A stretch of 64,000 bases of DNA from Xanthobacter tagetidis. Its GTDB lineage: Bacteria; Pseudomonadota; Alphaproteobacteria; Rhizobiales; Xanthobacteraceae. The notes under the pieces were generated by a model that did no database searches, was not told where the DNA came from, and saw only the letters and a program-made list of their open reading frames with translations. Below are positions 35,573-43,843 of the stretch, in pieces (within the stretch, counting starts at the first letter, position 1; every line of letters begins with the position of its first letter). Both the position numbers and the translations under genes were made by a program. The DNA lies in assembly GCF_003667445.1 (NCBI RefSeq), contig NZ_RCTF01000002.1, forward strand, positions 124,001-188,000, given 5' to 3'.

Positions 35573-36979
35573 ATGGCCAAGATTTCGGCAGGCAGCGCCC
35601 CGTTCGACCCTTTCGTGGCCGCTCAGGTCCTTGGCCCGGAGGCGCCGCCGATCTCCGAGCGCGGCACCTTCGCCTATCTGCGCGGCCACCTGTTCGGCTC
35701 GGTGCCGCAGGTTCTGCTCACCTTGTTCGGCGCGTGGCTGGTCTATGTGACCATCCCGCCGATGATCCAGTTCTTCATCACCGACGCGGTGTGGAGCGGC
35801 ACCAACCGCGAGGCCTGCCTGCCCGACAAGGTGGGCCGCGCGGTGGGCGCCTGCTGGCCCTTCATCTGGGCCAAGTTCGACCAGCTGGTCTACGGCTTCT
35901 ACCCGGCCGCCGAGCGCTGGCGCGTGAACATCGTCTACGCGCTCGGCGCGGTGTTGCTGCTGCCGCTGCTGATCCAGAGCCTGCCCTACAAGCGGCTGAA
36001 CGCCATCGCGTTCTTCGGCGTCTATCCCGTCGTCGCCTTCATCCTGCTGACCGGCGGCGACATGGAGCCCAAGGGCTTCCTCCTGTCGTGGCTGGGCCTC
36101 GGCGGCCTGTTCTCCGGCTTTCCGGCGGTGGGCGGGCTGCAGCTCGGCTTCTGGGCCGACTACATCCTCTCCGCGATCCTGGTGACGGCCCTGGCGGCGT
36201 TCGTGTGCCGCGCGGTCGCCGGCCCCGAGGCCATGCGCCCGGCGATCCGCTCGACGCTCGTGACCTTCGCGGTGCTGGCGGCGGTGCTGTTCGCGGCCGA
36301 CATCGACCTCGGCCTCGCGCCGGTGGAGACGCGGCTGTGGGGCGGCCTGCTGGTGACGCTGGTGATCGCCGTCACCGGCATCACCGTGTCGCTGCCGTTC
36401 GGCATCCTGCTGGCGCTGGGGCGGCGCTCCAACCTGCCCCTGGTGAAGATCGCCTCCATCGCCTTCATCGAGTTCTGGCGCGGCGTGCCGCTCATCACGG
36501 TGCTGTTCTTCGCCACCTACATGCTGCCTTTGTTCCTGCCCGGCCGGCTCACCATCGACGGTCTGCTCCGGGCGCTGGTGGGCGTCGCGCTGTTCGCCTC
36601 CGCTTACATGGCCGAGGTGGTGCGCGGCGGCCTCCAGGCGATCCCCAAGGGCCAGTATGAGGGCGCCATGGCTGTGGGCCTGCGCTCCAGCCTGATGATG
36701 CGCCTCGTGGTGCTGCCGCAGGCGCTGAAGCTGGTGATCCCCGGCATCGTCAACAACTTCATCGGCCTGTTCAAGGACACGACGCTGGTGCTGATCGTCT
36801 CGATCTTCGACCTGCTCGGCGCCATGCGTGCGGCCTTCACCGATCCCAACTGGGCGACGCCGACCACCCTGTTCACCGGCTTCGGCTTCGCGGGCATCGT
36901 CTATTTCGTGTTCTGCTTCGGCATGTCCCGCTACTCGATGGCGCTGGAGAGGCGTCTCGACCGGGCCCGCCGCCACTGA
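35573..36979 (+). CDS. aapM: Amino acid ABC transporter permease AapM
   Basis: A 468-residue permease beginning one base after the aapQ stop. The long N-terminal half carries extra helices (BztC-like), and the C-terminal half has FIEFWRGVPLITVLFFATYM and the EAA loop GGLQAIPKGQYEGAMAVGL. It forms the heterodimeric pore with AapQ. Confidence 0.95.
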   Translation: MAKISAGSAPFDPFVAAQVLGPEAPPISERGTFAYLRGHLFGSVPQVLLTLFGAWLVYVTIPPMIQFFITDAVWSGTNREACLPDKVGRAVGACWPFIWAKFDQLVYGFYPAAERWRVNIVYALGAVLLLPLLIQSLPYKRLNAIAFFGVYPVVAFILLTGGDMEPKGFLLSWLGLGGLFSGFPAVGGLQLGFWADYILSAILVTALAAFVCRAVAGPEAMRPAIRSTLVTFAVLAAVLFAADIDLGLAPVETRLWGGLLVTLVIAVTGITVSLPFGILLALGRRSNLPLVKIASIAFIEFWRGVPLITVLFFATYMLPLFLPGRLTIDGLLRALVGVALFASAYMAEVVRGGLQAIPKGQYEGAMAVGLRSSLMMRLVVLPQALKLVIPGIVNNFIGLFKDTTLVLIVSIFDLLGAMRAAFTDPNWATPTTLFTGFGFAGIVYFVFCFGMSRYSMALERRLDRARRH

Positions 36980-36994
36980 CGTGAGGACTTCGCC

Positions 36995-37771
36995 GTGACT
37001 GCCGACGCCATCATCGCCGACGTGGAAAAAGGTGCCCCGGAGATCGCCGTCTCCATGAGCGGGGTCAACAAGTGGTACGGCGAGTTCCACGTGCTGCGCG
37101 ACATCAACCTGACCGTCCACAAGGGCGAGCGGCTTGTCATCTGCGGCCCCTCGGGCTCCGGCAAGTCGACCCTGATCCGCTGCATCAACCGCCTGGAGGA
37201 GCACCAGAAGGGCAAGATCGTGGTGGACGGCATCGAACTCACCGACGACCTCAAGCGCATCGACGAGGTGCGCCGCGAGGTGGGCATGTGCTTCCAGCAC
37301 TTCAACCTGTTCCCGCACCTCACCATCCTGGAGAACTGCACGCTCGCGCCCATGTGGGTGCGCAAGATGCCGAAGAAGGAGGCCGAGGACCTCGCCATGC
37401 ACTTCCTGGAGAAGGTGAAGATCCCGCACCAGGCGGCGAAGTATCCCGGCCAGCTCTCCGGCGGCCAGCAGCAGCGCGTCGCCATTGCCCGCGCGCTGTG
37501 CATGCGCCCGCGCATCATGCTGTTCGACGAGCCCACCTCCGCGCTCGACCCCGAGATGGTGAAGGAGGTTCTGGACACCATGGTGGCGCTGGCCGAGGAC
37601 GGCATGACCATGCTGTGCGTCACCCACGAAATGGGCTTCGCCCGGCAGGTGGCGAACCGGGTGATCTTCATGGACGCCGGCCAGATCATCGAGATGAACG
37701 AGCCCAACGCCTTCTTCTCGAACCCGCAGCACGAGCGCACCCGGCTGTTCCTGAGCCAGATCCTGCACTGA
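36995..37771 (+). CDS. aapP: Amino acid ABC transporter ATP-binding protein AapP
   Basis: A 258-residue PAAT-type ATPase: Walker [12 protein letters not shown]-loop [11 protein letters not shown], signature [13 protein letters not shown], Walker [12 protein letters not shown], and the [15 protein letters not shown] block. It starts at GTG 36995, with GAGGA upstream, and ends the aapJQMP operon. The last three genes are tightly packed; only aapJ is set apart. Confidence 0.96.
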   Translation: MTADAIIADVEKGAPEIAVSMSGVNKWYGEFHVLRDINLTVHKGERLVICGPSGSGKSTLIRCINRLEEHQKGKIVVDGIELTDDLKRIDEVRREVGMCFQHFNLFPHLTILENCTLAPMWVRKMPKKEAEDLAMHFLEKVKIPHQAAKYPGQLSGGQQQRVAIARALCMRPRIMLFDEPTSALDPEMVKEVLDTMVALAEDGMTMLCVTHEMGFARQVANRVIFMDAGQIIEMNEPNAFFSNPQHERTRLFLSQILH

Positions 37772-37815
37772 GGGCGATCGCCTTCCTTGATCGGAGGCCG
37801 GTGCCTCGAACCCAG

Positions 37816-37958
37816 CTGCCCCGCAGCCGCCCCTCCAGTTCCGTCATGCCCCGGCTCGTCCGGGGCATCCACCGGGCCGCCTGTCCTGCGCTCGAAGTAC
37901 GGGCGGCAGCGGCGCCGCAAGGTGGATCCCCGGACAAGCCGGGGGATGACGGCGGGAG
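37816..37958. repeat. Dispersed palindromic element, tandem copy A
   Basis: Left arm GTCATGCCCCGGCTCGTCC with GGGGCATCCACC, right arm GGTGGATCC...GGACAAGCCGGGGGATGAC. The element repeats 191 bases downstream (38007) with only one base insertion, so the pair results from recent duplication. Confidence 0.85.
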
Positions 37959-38006
37959 GGATTCGAAGAGCGCGACGACCGCGCGCCGCTCCCGTGCCTG
38001 CTTCCT

Positions 38007-38151
38007 CTGCCCCGCAGCCGCCCCTCCAGTTCCGTCATGCCCCGGCTCGTCCGGGGCATCCACCGGGCCGCCTGTCCTGCGCTCGAAGTACGGGCGGCAG
38101 CGGCGCCGCAAGGTGGATCCCCCGGACAAGCCGGGGGATGACGGCGGGAGG
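38007..38151. repeat. Dispersed palindromic element, tandem copy B
   Basis: Near-identical to 37816-37958, with one extra C in the right inner arm (around 38120). Flanking DNA differs, so the duplicated unit is the element plus a few bases. Confidence 0.85.
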
Positions 38152-38202
38152 CAGGTGGCCGGCGGGGCGCGGGCGGAGGCTGGTTCTTTTCGGAGGCACT
38201 GC

Positions 38203-38262
38203 TTTCCCCCTCCCAACCCTCCGCCGCAGGCGGGAGAGGGCTTTCCGCCTCTCTCACACGGC
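38203..38262. repeat. CCCTCCC/GGGAGAGG intergenic repeat
   Basis: Short mirrored element (CCCCCTCCCAACCCTCCGCC, then GCAGGCGGGAGAGGG). The same type appears at 55051-55175 and in part at 57023-57049. It reaches the stop codon of the PPC-domain gene. Confidence 0.5.
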
Positions 38263-39141
38263 GCCCGGCGCCACTTCCTCCACCGCCAGCTCGAAGGTGA
38301 TGCACACGCCGTTGGCGCCATGCACGAGGCGGCCCTCGGCGAGCACGCCGCTCATGCCCACCATGGCGATGTCCAGCCGCGCCTTGAGGGCGCCGGCGGC
38401 ATCCGGCGCGATCACGCCGTCGCGCACGAACACCTCGGTGGCATAGTCGTTCAGTGGCCCGCGGTCGGAAAAGCGCGCGCCCACCAGGCTGCCGACGCTG
38501 CCGCGCACCCGTCCGACGGCAAAGCCGTGGCGGCGGCAGAGCTCTTCCACGGCCCCGGAAATCTCCGTGTTCGGCCGCACCCGCGCGAACGCGATGCGCG
38601 GGCCGCCCTGCGCCGCGCGCACCTGGTGCGGCGTGAACAGCGTGAAGTTGGTCTCGGGGTCGAAGTCGGCGGTGGTCTCCACGTCGGCGGTGCCGAAGGC
38701 GCGGGCCGCGATGGGCTCGGCCACCACCGCCTCGTGCGGCATCACATGGCCGCCGTGGCGGGTGCCGTCGGGCTCGATCCAGAAGGCATGGCAATGAATG
38801 AAGGGGCTGCCCTCGCGCCGGCCGAAGGTGACGTTCCCGGCCTCAAGCCGGGTGAGGCCGCGGGGCGAGACCGGCGCGCTGTACCACGCGGCGTGCACCG
38901 CATCCTGCGTGCCGGCGGGCATCACATAGGTGAACGGGCCGAACGCGCCGCCGGACAGCTCCACCTGCGCCGCCGTGATGCCGGCCTTGAGCAGCGGTCC
39001 GGCGATGGCGGCATTGATGGTGAGGCCCGGCGCCAGCGTGAAATCGAGGCGCCGCAAAGCCCCCACGGCGCTCGCGATGCGCTCCGGCGCCGCGGGGCCC
39101 GGCTGCGTCAGGCGGCGGATGGCATCCTGCTGGGCGTCCAT
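38254..39141 (-). CDS. PPC/DUF296 domain protein, two tandem domains
   Basis: A 295-residue protein with two PPC (DUF296, plant and prokaryote conserved) folds. The first spans about residues 25-140 and includes VELSGGAFGPFTYVMPAG and the His pair IHCHAFW; the second spans about 175-290 with HGFAVGRVRGSVGSLVGARF and AMVGMSGVLAEGRLVHG. Single-domain bacterial relatives bind a metal through similar histidines; a DNA-binding role is known only for plant AT-hook proteins. The double layout is unusual. Start ATG 39141. Confidence 0.75.
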   Translation of the reverse strand: MDAQQDAIRRLTQPGPAAPERIASAVGALRRLDFTLAPGLTINAAIAGPLLKAGITAAQVELSGGAFGPFTYVMPAGTQDAVHAAWYSAPVSPRGLTRLEAGNVTFGRREGSPFIHCHAFWIEPDGTRHGGHVMPHEAVVAEPIAARAFGTADVETTADFDPETNFTLFTPHQVRAAQGGPRIAFARVRPNTEISGAVEELCRRHGFAVGRVRGSVGSLVGARFSDRGPLNDYATEVFVRDGVIAPDAAGALKARLDIAMVGMSGVLAEGRLVHGANGVCITFELAVEEVAPGAV

Positions 39142-39206
39142 GGCGGGTCCTCGGGCTCTTGTTCCTTGCGACGGCCATAGCACGCGCCCGCCGGGAGCGG
39201 AACGCG

Positions 39207-40286
39207 TCAGCCCTCCGGCGGATAGGCGTGCAGCCCGCCGCAATGGTCGCGCACCAGGAGGCGGTCGCCGTCCGGCTCCGCATAGCCCGGCGTCAGCGGC
39301 ACCTTGCCGGCGCCGCCGGGGATGTCGAGCACATAGGTGGGAATGGCGAGGCCCGACAGGCGGCCGCGCAGCGCGCGCATGATCGCCTGGCCCTCTTCCA
39401 CCGGCAGGCGGAAATGGGCGGTGCCGGGCGCGAGGTCCGGATGGTGCAGGTAATAGGGCTTCACCCGGCATTCCACGAGCGCGCGGAACAGGTCGGCAAG
39501 CGTTTCCGCATCGTCGTTCACGCCGCGCAGCAGCACGGTCTGCGACAGAAGCGGGATGCCGGCATCGGCGAGGCGCGCCAATGCGGCACGCGCCGGGGCG
39601 CCGAGCTCGCGCGCATGGTTGGCATGGACCGCCACATAAGCGGCGGGGCCCTCCGCTTTCAGCGCGGCGACCAGCGCCGGCGTCACCCGCTCCGGCGCGG
39701 CGATGGGCACGCGGGTGTGGAAGCGCAGCACCTTCACATGGCTGATGGCGGCGATGCGGCCGGTCAGCTCCGCCATGCGGCGCGGCGCGAGCATGAACGG
39801 GTCGCCGCCGGTGAGGATCACCTCCCAGATGGCGGGGTGGCCGGCGATGTAGCCGAGCGCCGCCTCCAGCCGCTCGGGCGTGAGCGCCTCGTCCGCGCCC
39901 GGCCCCACCATCTCGCGGCGGAAGCAGAAGCGGCAATAGACCGCGCACACGCTCACCGCCTTCAGCAGCACCCGGTCCGGGTAGCGGTGGACGATGCCCG
40001 GCACCGGCGAATGGGCGTCGTCGCCGATGGGGTCGGCGCGCTCCTCGGGCCGCAGCTCCAGCTCCGCTGCGGCGGGTACGAACTGGCGCGCGATGGCGTC
40101 CGCCGCGCCGTCCGCCAGAAGGTCCTGGAGCGCCGGCGGGATCGCCACCGCATAGCGCTCCGCCACCTGCGCCAGCGCCGCCTCGGCCGCGGGCGCGGCG
40201 AGGCCGGCCGCGACGAGCTCGGCGGCCGTGCGCAGGGTGCGGCGCGCGTCGTCATAGGCGGTGCGGGGCAGGCGATGGACGGCCAT
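39207..40286 (-). CDS. KamA family radical SAM protein (lysine 2,3-aminomutase-like)
   Basis: A 359-residue radical SAM enzyme. The Fe-S motif is CAVYCRFCFRR (CxxxCxxC); GGDPFML follows, and the PLP-lysine region lies near the C-terminus (VLDIPGGAGKVPL). It belongs with KamA/EpmB, which move the alpha-amino group of lysine to the beta position; at this length it is closer to EpmB, which makes beta-lysine for elongation factor P. No epmA or efp is adjacent, so which role applies is undecided. ATG 40286 chosen; it is divergent from the XdhC gene. Confidence 0.85.
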   Translation of the reverse strand: MAVHRLPRTAYDDARRTLRTAAELVAAGLAAPAAEAALAQVAERYAVAIPPALQDLLADGAADAIARQFVPAAAELELRPEERADPIGDDAHSPVPGIVHRYPDRVLLKAVSVCAVYCRFCFRREMVGPGADEALTPERLEAALGYIAGHPAIWEVILTGGDPFMLAPRRMAELTGRIAAISHVKVLRFHTRVPIAAPERVTPALVAALKAEGPAAYVAVHANHARELGAPARAALARLADAGIPLLSQTVLLRGVNDDAETLADLFRALVECRVKPYYLHHPDLAPGTAHFRLPVEEGQAIMRALRGRLSGLAIPTYVLDIPGGAGKVPLTPGYAEPDGDRLLVRDHCGGLHAYPPEG

Positions 40287-40445
40287 GACGAAACCAGGGG
40301 GCCTTTCAAGAAAAGGTAGGCTTGCAGGCGGGAGCCGGCGGGCGCACCTATATAGGGATAAGGATAACATCGCCAACGTGCGCGCCCCACGGCACCGCCC
40401 GGGCGCGCGGCGCAGCCGGACAACGGCGCGTGATGGAGGGACAAG

Positions 40446-40769
40446 ATGCCGACGCTCGATACCGACATTCTCGCCGCCGCCGAGGCCTGGACCAAGGAGG
40501 GCCGCAAGATCGCCATCGCCACCGTGATGGAGACCTGGGGCTCGGCCCCGCGCCCCGTGGGCAGCCATCTGGTGATCGACGCCGCGGGCAATTTCCTCGG
40601 CTCCGTCTCCGGCGGCTGCGTGGAAGGGGCGGTGGTCAGTGAGGCGGGCGAGGTGATCGCCTCCGGCCAGCCCAAGATGCTGGAATTCGGCGTCGCCGAC
40701 GAGACCGCGTGGCGGGTCGGCCTGTCCTGCGGCGGGCGCATCAGCGTCTATGTGGAGCCGGTCGCCTAG
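40446..40769 (+). CDS. XdhC/CoxI family protein, N-terminal domain only
   Basis: A 107-residue protein matching the XdhC_CoxI domain: TVMETWGSAPRPVGSHLVI, FLGSVSGGCVEGAVVSEA and GLSCGGRISVYVEP, with both conserved Cys. XdhC proteins bind and sulfurate molybdenum cofactor before it enters xanthine-dehydrogenase-family enzymes. The Rossmann-like second half is in the next gene rather than in the same chain. Confidence 0.92.
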   Translation: MPTLDTDILAAAEAWTKEGRKIAIATVMETWGSAPRPVGSHLVIDAAGNFLGSVSGGCVEGAVVSEAGEVIASGQPKMLEFGVADETAWRVGLSCGGRISVYVEPVA

Positions 40770-40795
40770 CGGCCGCCAGCGGAAAGGCACGCATC

Positions 40796-41494
40796 ATGCG
40801 GCTCGATCTCCTGGCCGCGCTCAATGCCGAGCGCGCCGCCCGCCGTCCGGTCATCCTCGTCACCGAGCTTGAGAGCGGGGAGGAGCGCCTCGTCACCGCC
40901 GATCAGGTGGCCGGCGACCCCCGCGCCGCGGCGCTTGCCGCCGCGCTCGCCTCCGGCACCAGCGGCATGGTGGGGGAGGGGGCGGCGCGCGCCTTCCTCA
41001 CCGTCCACGTGCCGCCGCCGCGCCTGCTGGTGGCGGGGGCGGTGCACATCTCGCAGGCGCTGGCGCCCATGGCGCGCATGGTGGGCTTCGACGTCACCCT
41101 CATGGACCCGCGCACCGCCTTCGCGACGCAGGACCGCTTCCCCGGCGTGCCGATCCTCGCCGACTGGCCGGACGTGGTGCTGCCCGCCTACCGGCTGGAT
41201 GCCTTCACCGGCCTCGTGGCGCTCACCCACGATCCCAAGCTCGACGACCCGGCCATCGCCGGGGCGCTCGAAGCCGGTTGCTTCTATATCGGCGCGCTCG
41301 GCTCTCGGCGCACCCACGCCAAGCGCGTGGAGCGGCTCGCCGCGCAGGGCTTCAGCGAGCGGCAGATCGCCTCCATCGCCGCGCCCATCGGCCTCGACAT
41401 CGGCGCGTCGAGCCCGGAGGAGATCGCCGTCGCCATCCTGGCGCAGGTGATCGCCGCTTGGCGCCGGCCGGACCGCGACGGGGCGGCGGCGTGA
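40796..41494 (+). CDS. XdhC family protein, Rossmann (XdhC_C) domain
   Basis: A 232-residue protein. Residues 80-220 form the XdhC_C nucleotide-binding fold (LLVAGAVHISQALAPMARMV, ALTHDPKLDDPAI, GALGSRRTHAKRVERL, PIGLDIGASSPEEIAVAI). It is 27 bases after the CoxI-like gene and likely forms one functional unit with it. Confidence 0.92.
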   Translation: MRLDLLAALNAERAARRPVILVTELESGEERLVTADQVAGDPRAAALAAALASGTSGMVGEGAARAFLTVHVPPPRLLVAGAVHISQALAPMARMVGFDVTLMDPRTAFATQDRFPGVPILADWPDVVLPAYRLDAFTGLVALTHDPKLDDPAIAGALEAGCFYIGALGSRRTHAKRVERLAAQGFSERQIASIAAPIGLDIGASSPEEIAVAILAQVIAAWRRPDRDGAAA

Positions 41495-43116
41495 GGTTCG
41501 GTCCCATCCCGCTCGCCGAGGCCGAGGGCGCCATCGCCGCCCATTCGGTGCGCTTGAACGGCGCGGTGATCCGCAAGGGCACGCGGCTCGGCGCGCCGGA
41601 GATCGCCGCGCTCAAGGCCGCCGGGCTCTCGACCATCGTCGCCGCCCGCATCGAAGCGGGCGACGTGGCCGAGGATGCGGCCGCCGGCCGCCTTGCCGCG
41701 GCGGTGGCGGGGGAGGGCGTCGCCGCCGAGGCGCCGTTCACCGGGCGCGCCAACCTGCATGCGCTGGAGGCCGGGGTCCTGGTGTTCGACGCCGCCGGCA
41801 TCGACGCCTTCAACGCCGTGGACGAGGCGGTGACGCTCGCCACCCTGCCGGCGCTGCAAACCGTGGCGCAGGGCGAGATGGTGGCGACGGTGAAGATCAT
41901 CCCCTTCGCCGTGCCCGAGGCGCAGGTGGCCGCCGCCGCCGCCGCCGGCGCGCGCATCCGCGTCGCCCCGTTCGCGCGTCGCCGGGTGGCGCTGATCTCC
42001 ACGCGCCTTCCGGGCCTCCACGAGAAGGTGATCGACAAGACTCTCGCCATCACCCGCGCGCGGCTCGCCCCGGCGGGCGCCGGCGTGGTGGCGGACCTGC
42101 GCATTCCACACGAGACCGCGGCGCTGGCGCAGGCCATCGGCGCGGTGGCGGCGGACGGGGCGGAGATGATCGTGGTGTTCGGCGCATCGGCCATCGCCGA
42201 CCGGCGCGACGTGATCCCGGCCGCCCTCGCGGCGGCGGGCGGGGAGGTGCTGCGCCTCGGCATGCCGGTGGACCCCGGCAATCTGCTGCTGCTGGGCCGG
42301 CTGGGCGACATCCCGGTGCTGGGCGCGCCGGGCTGCGCGCGCAGCCCCAAGGAGAACGGCTTCGACTTCGTGCTCATGCGCCTGCTCGCCGATCTGCCGG
42401 TGGAGGGCGCGGACATCGCCCGCATGGGCGCGGGCGGGCTCCTGAAGGAGATCGTCTCGCGGCCTCAGCCCCGCGCCGAGCCGGCGGAGATGGGCGAGGG
42501 CTTCGCCGCGGTGGTGCTGGCGGCGGGCCGCAGCACCCGCATGGGCGGCGCCAACAAGCTGCTGGAGGCGGTGGACGGGGCGCCGGTGATCCGCCGCGTC
42601 GCCGCAGCGGCGCTCGCCTCCCGCGCGCGGCCGGTCATCGTCGTCACCGGCCATGAGCGCGAGAAGGTGGAGCAGGCGCTCGCGGGGCTCGACGTCGCCT
42701 TCGTCCATAACGCGGACTTTGCGAGCGGCATGGCCTCCTCGCTGCGCGCCGGCATCGGCGCGGTGCCGGAGGAAGCGGCAGGGGCTCTGGTGGTGCTCGG
42801 CGACATGCCGCTGGTGGCGCCACGCCTCATGGACCGGCTGATGGCTGCCTTTTCGGGCGATGCCGGCCGGCTGATCGCCGTGCCGGTGGCCGACGGGGCG
42901 CGCGGCCATCCGGTGCTCTGGTCGCGCCGCTATTTCCCCGAACTGGCCGCGCTCGAAGGCGACACCGGCGCACGCCAGGTGCTCGCCGCCAACGCCGCCG
43001 CCGTGGTGGAAGTGGAGGCGGAGGGGCCGGGCGCCTTCCTCGACGTGGACACGCCGGAACTGCTCGCCGCGGCGCGCAAGGCAGCGCAGCCGAAAGCGAC
43101 CGAGCCGGCGCGCTGA
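41491..43116 (+). CDS. Molybdopterin-binding domain / MocA-type cytidylyltransferase fusion
   Basis: A 541-residue fusion from GTG 41491, overlapping the XdhC_C stop (GTGA). Residues about 1-330 are a MoeA/MogA-like molybdopterin-binding region (AHSVRLNGAVIRKGTRL, ending in VPVLGAPGCARSPKENGFD-like sequence). Residues about 335-530 are an NTP transferase (VVLAAGRSTRMGGANKLL, GDMPLV, HPVLWS), like MocA, which makes molybdopterin cytosine dinucleotide for xanthine-oxidase-family enzymes. With the XdhC pair it forms a maturation operon; its client enzyme lies elsewhere. Confidence 0.9.
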   Translation: MRFGPIPLAEAEGAIAAHSVRLNGAVIRKGTRLGAPEIAALKAAGLSTIVAARIEAGDVAEDAAAGRLAAAVAGEGVAAEAPFTGRANLHALEAGVLVFDAAGIDAFNAVDEAVTLATLPALQTVAQGEMVATVKIIPFAVPEAQVAAAAAAGARIRVAPFARRRVALISTRLPGLHEKVIDKTLAITRARLAPAGAGVVADLRIPHETAALAQAIGAVAADGAEMIVVFGASAIADRRDVIPAALAAAGGEVLRLGMPVDPGNLLLLGRLGDIPVLGAPGCARSPKENGFDFVLMRLLADLPVEGADIARMGAGGLLKEIVSRPQPRAEPAEMGEGFAAVVLAAGRSTRMGGANKLLEAVDGAPVIRRVAAAALASRARPVIVVTGHEREKVEQALAGLDVAFVHNADFASGMASSLRAGIGAVPEEAAGALVVLGDMPLVAPRLMDRLMAAFSGDAGRLIAVPVADGARGHPVLWSRRYFPELAALEGDTGARQVLAANAAAVVEVEAEGPGAFLDVDTPELLAAARKAAQPKATEPAR

Positions 43117-43182
43117 GGCGCGCAGGCTGAGGTGTGCTGCTGTGTTGCCCGGATTTCCTGCCCGGCATCGCCCTCCCGCCCC

Positions 43183-43280
43183 GCCGTCGCCCTTCGGCTT
43201 GACCGGAGGGCCCATGGACCACCGGCGTCAGGCCAAGCCGCCGCGGATGGATGCTCCGGTCAAGCCGGAGCATGACGGCG
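43183..43280. repeat. Dispersed palindromic intergenic element (copy 5)
   Basis: Arms GCCGTCGCCCTTCGGCTTGA and CCGGTCAAGCCGGAGCATGAC, with GGAGGGCCCATGG and GGATGGATGCTCC inside. It resembles the elements in the ugpB-ugpA gap and lies between two convergent genes. Confidence 0.7.
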
Positions 43281-43322
43281 TAAGGCGGGGGAGGCGCCGC
43301 CCCGCCTCGAAAGGGCCCCGCC

Positions 43323-43778
43323 TCAGAACGGTGCCGGCATGAGGTGGGTCGGCTCTGCGTCGATCTGCTCGCACAGCCAGTCGGCGATGAGCAGGCGGTG
43401 GCAGCCTTCCACATGGCGCTCGAAGCACAGGAGGCAGATGCGCCGGCCGCTGGCGAGGTCCTTCAATTCCTGGAGCGCCGCCTTCGCCGGATCGGTCTGG
43501 AGGTGCGCGCCATAGATGCGGGTGAGCCCTGCCGCGTCGCCGGAGCGCGCCGCCTCCCGCCCCTCCTTCGGCGTGCCGAGGGCGCGCAGGTGGACATAGC
43601 CGATGCCCTGACTGTTGACGCTGGCCGAGAGCGCGCCCTTGGAGAAGCCGGGCCGGCGCGAGGCGGCCACCGCGCGGACGTCGACCAGCAGGTCGACGCC
43701 GGCATTTTCCAGCGCGGCGGCGAAGGCCGAGGGCGTGGTGCCCTCATAGCCGATGGTGAAGAACGGCTCGCGGGTCAT
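43323..43778 (-). CDS. DUF488 family protein
   Basis: A 151-residue DUF488 protein: FFTIGYEGTTPSAF, LLVDVRAVAASRRPGFSKG and the C-terminal CLLCFERHVEGCHR (conserved C-x-C-FE and CHR). Function of the family is not settled. ATG 43778 gives the usual N-terminus. It follows the TRAP operon on the same strand, 65 bases downstream. Confidence 0.88.
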   Translation of the reverse strand: MTREPFFTIGYEGTTPSAFAAALENAGVDLLVDVRAVAASRRPGFSKGALSASVNSQGIGYVHLRALGTPKEGREAARSGDAAGLTRIYGAHLQTDPAKAALQELKDLASGRRICLLCFERHVEGCHRLLIADWLCEQIDAEPTHLMPAPF

Positions 43779-43843
43779 GAGGTCATCATGCCCGCTTGCC
43801 GCCGCGGCGTCATCCGTGCCGTTGGAGTGCCCGCCCCGAGGAC

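Larger units (their letters stand above)
37772..38253. other. 482-base intergenic region filled by repeats
   Basis: No gene seen between aapP and the convergent PPC-domain gene. It contains two near-identical copies of a palindromic element and one CCTCTCCCGC-type repeat, covering most of its length. Confidence 0.7.
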
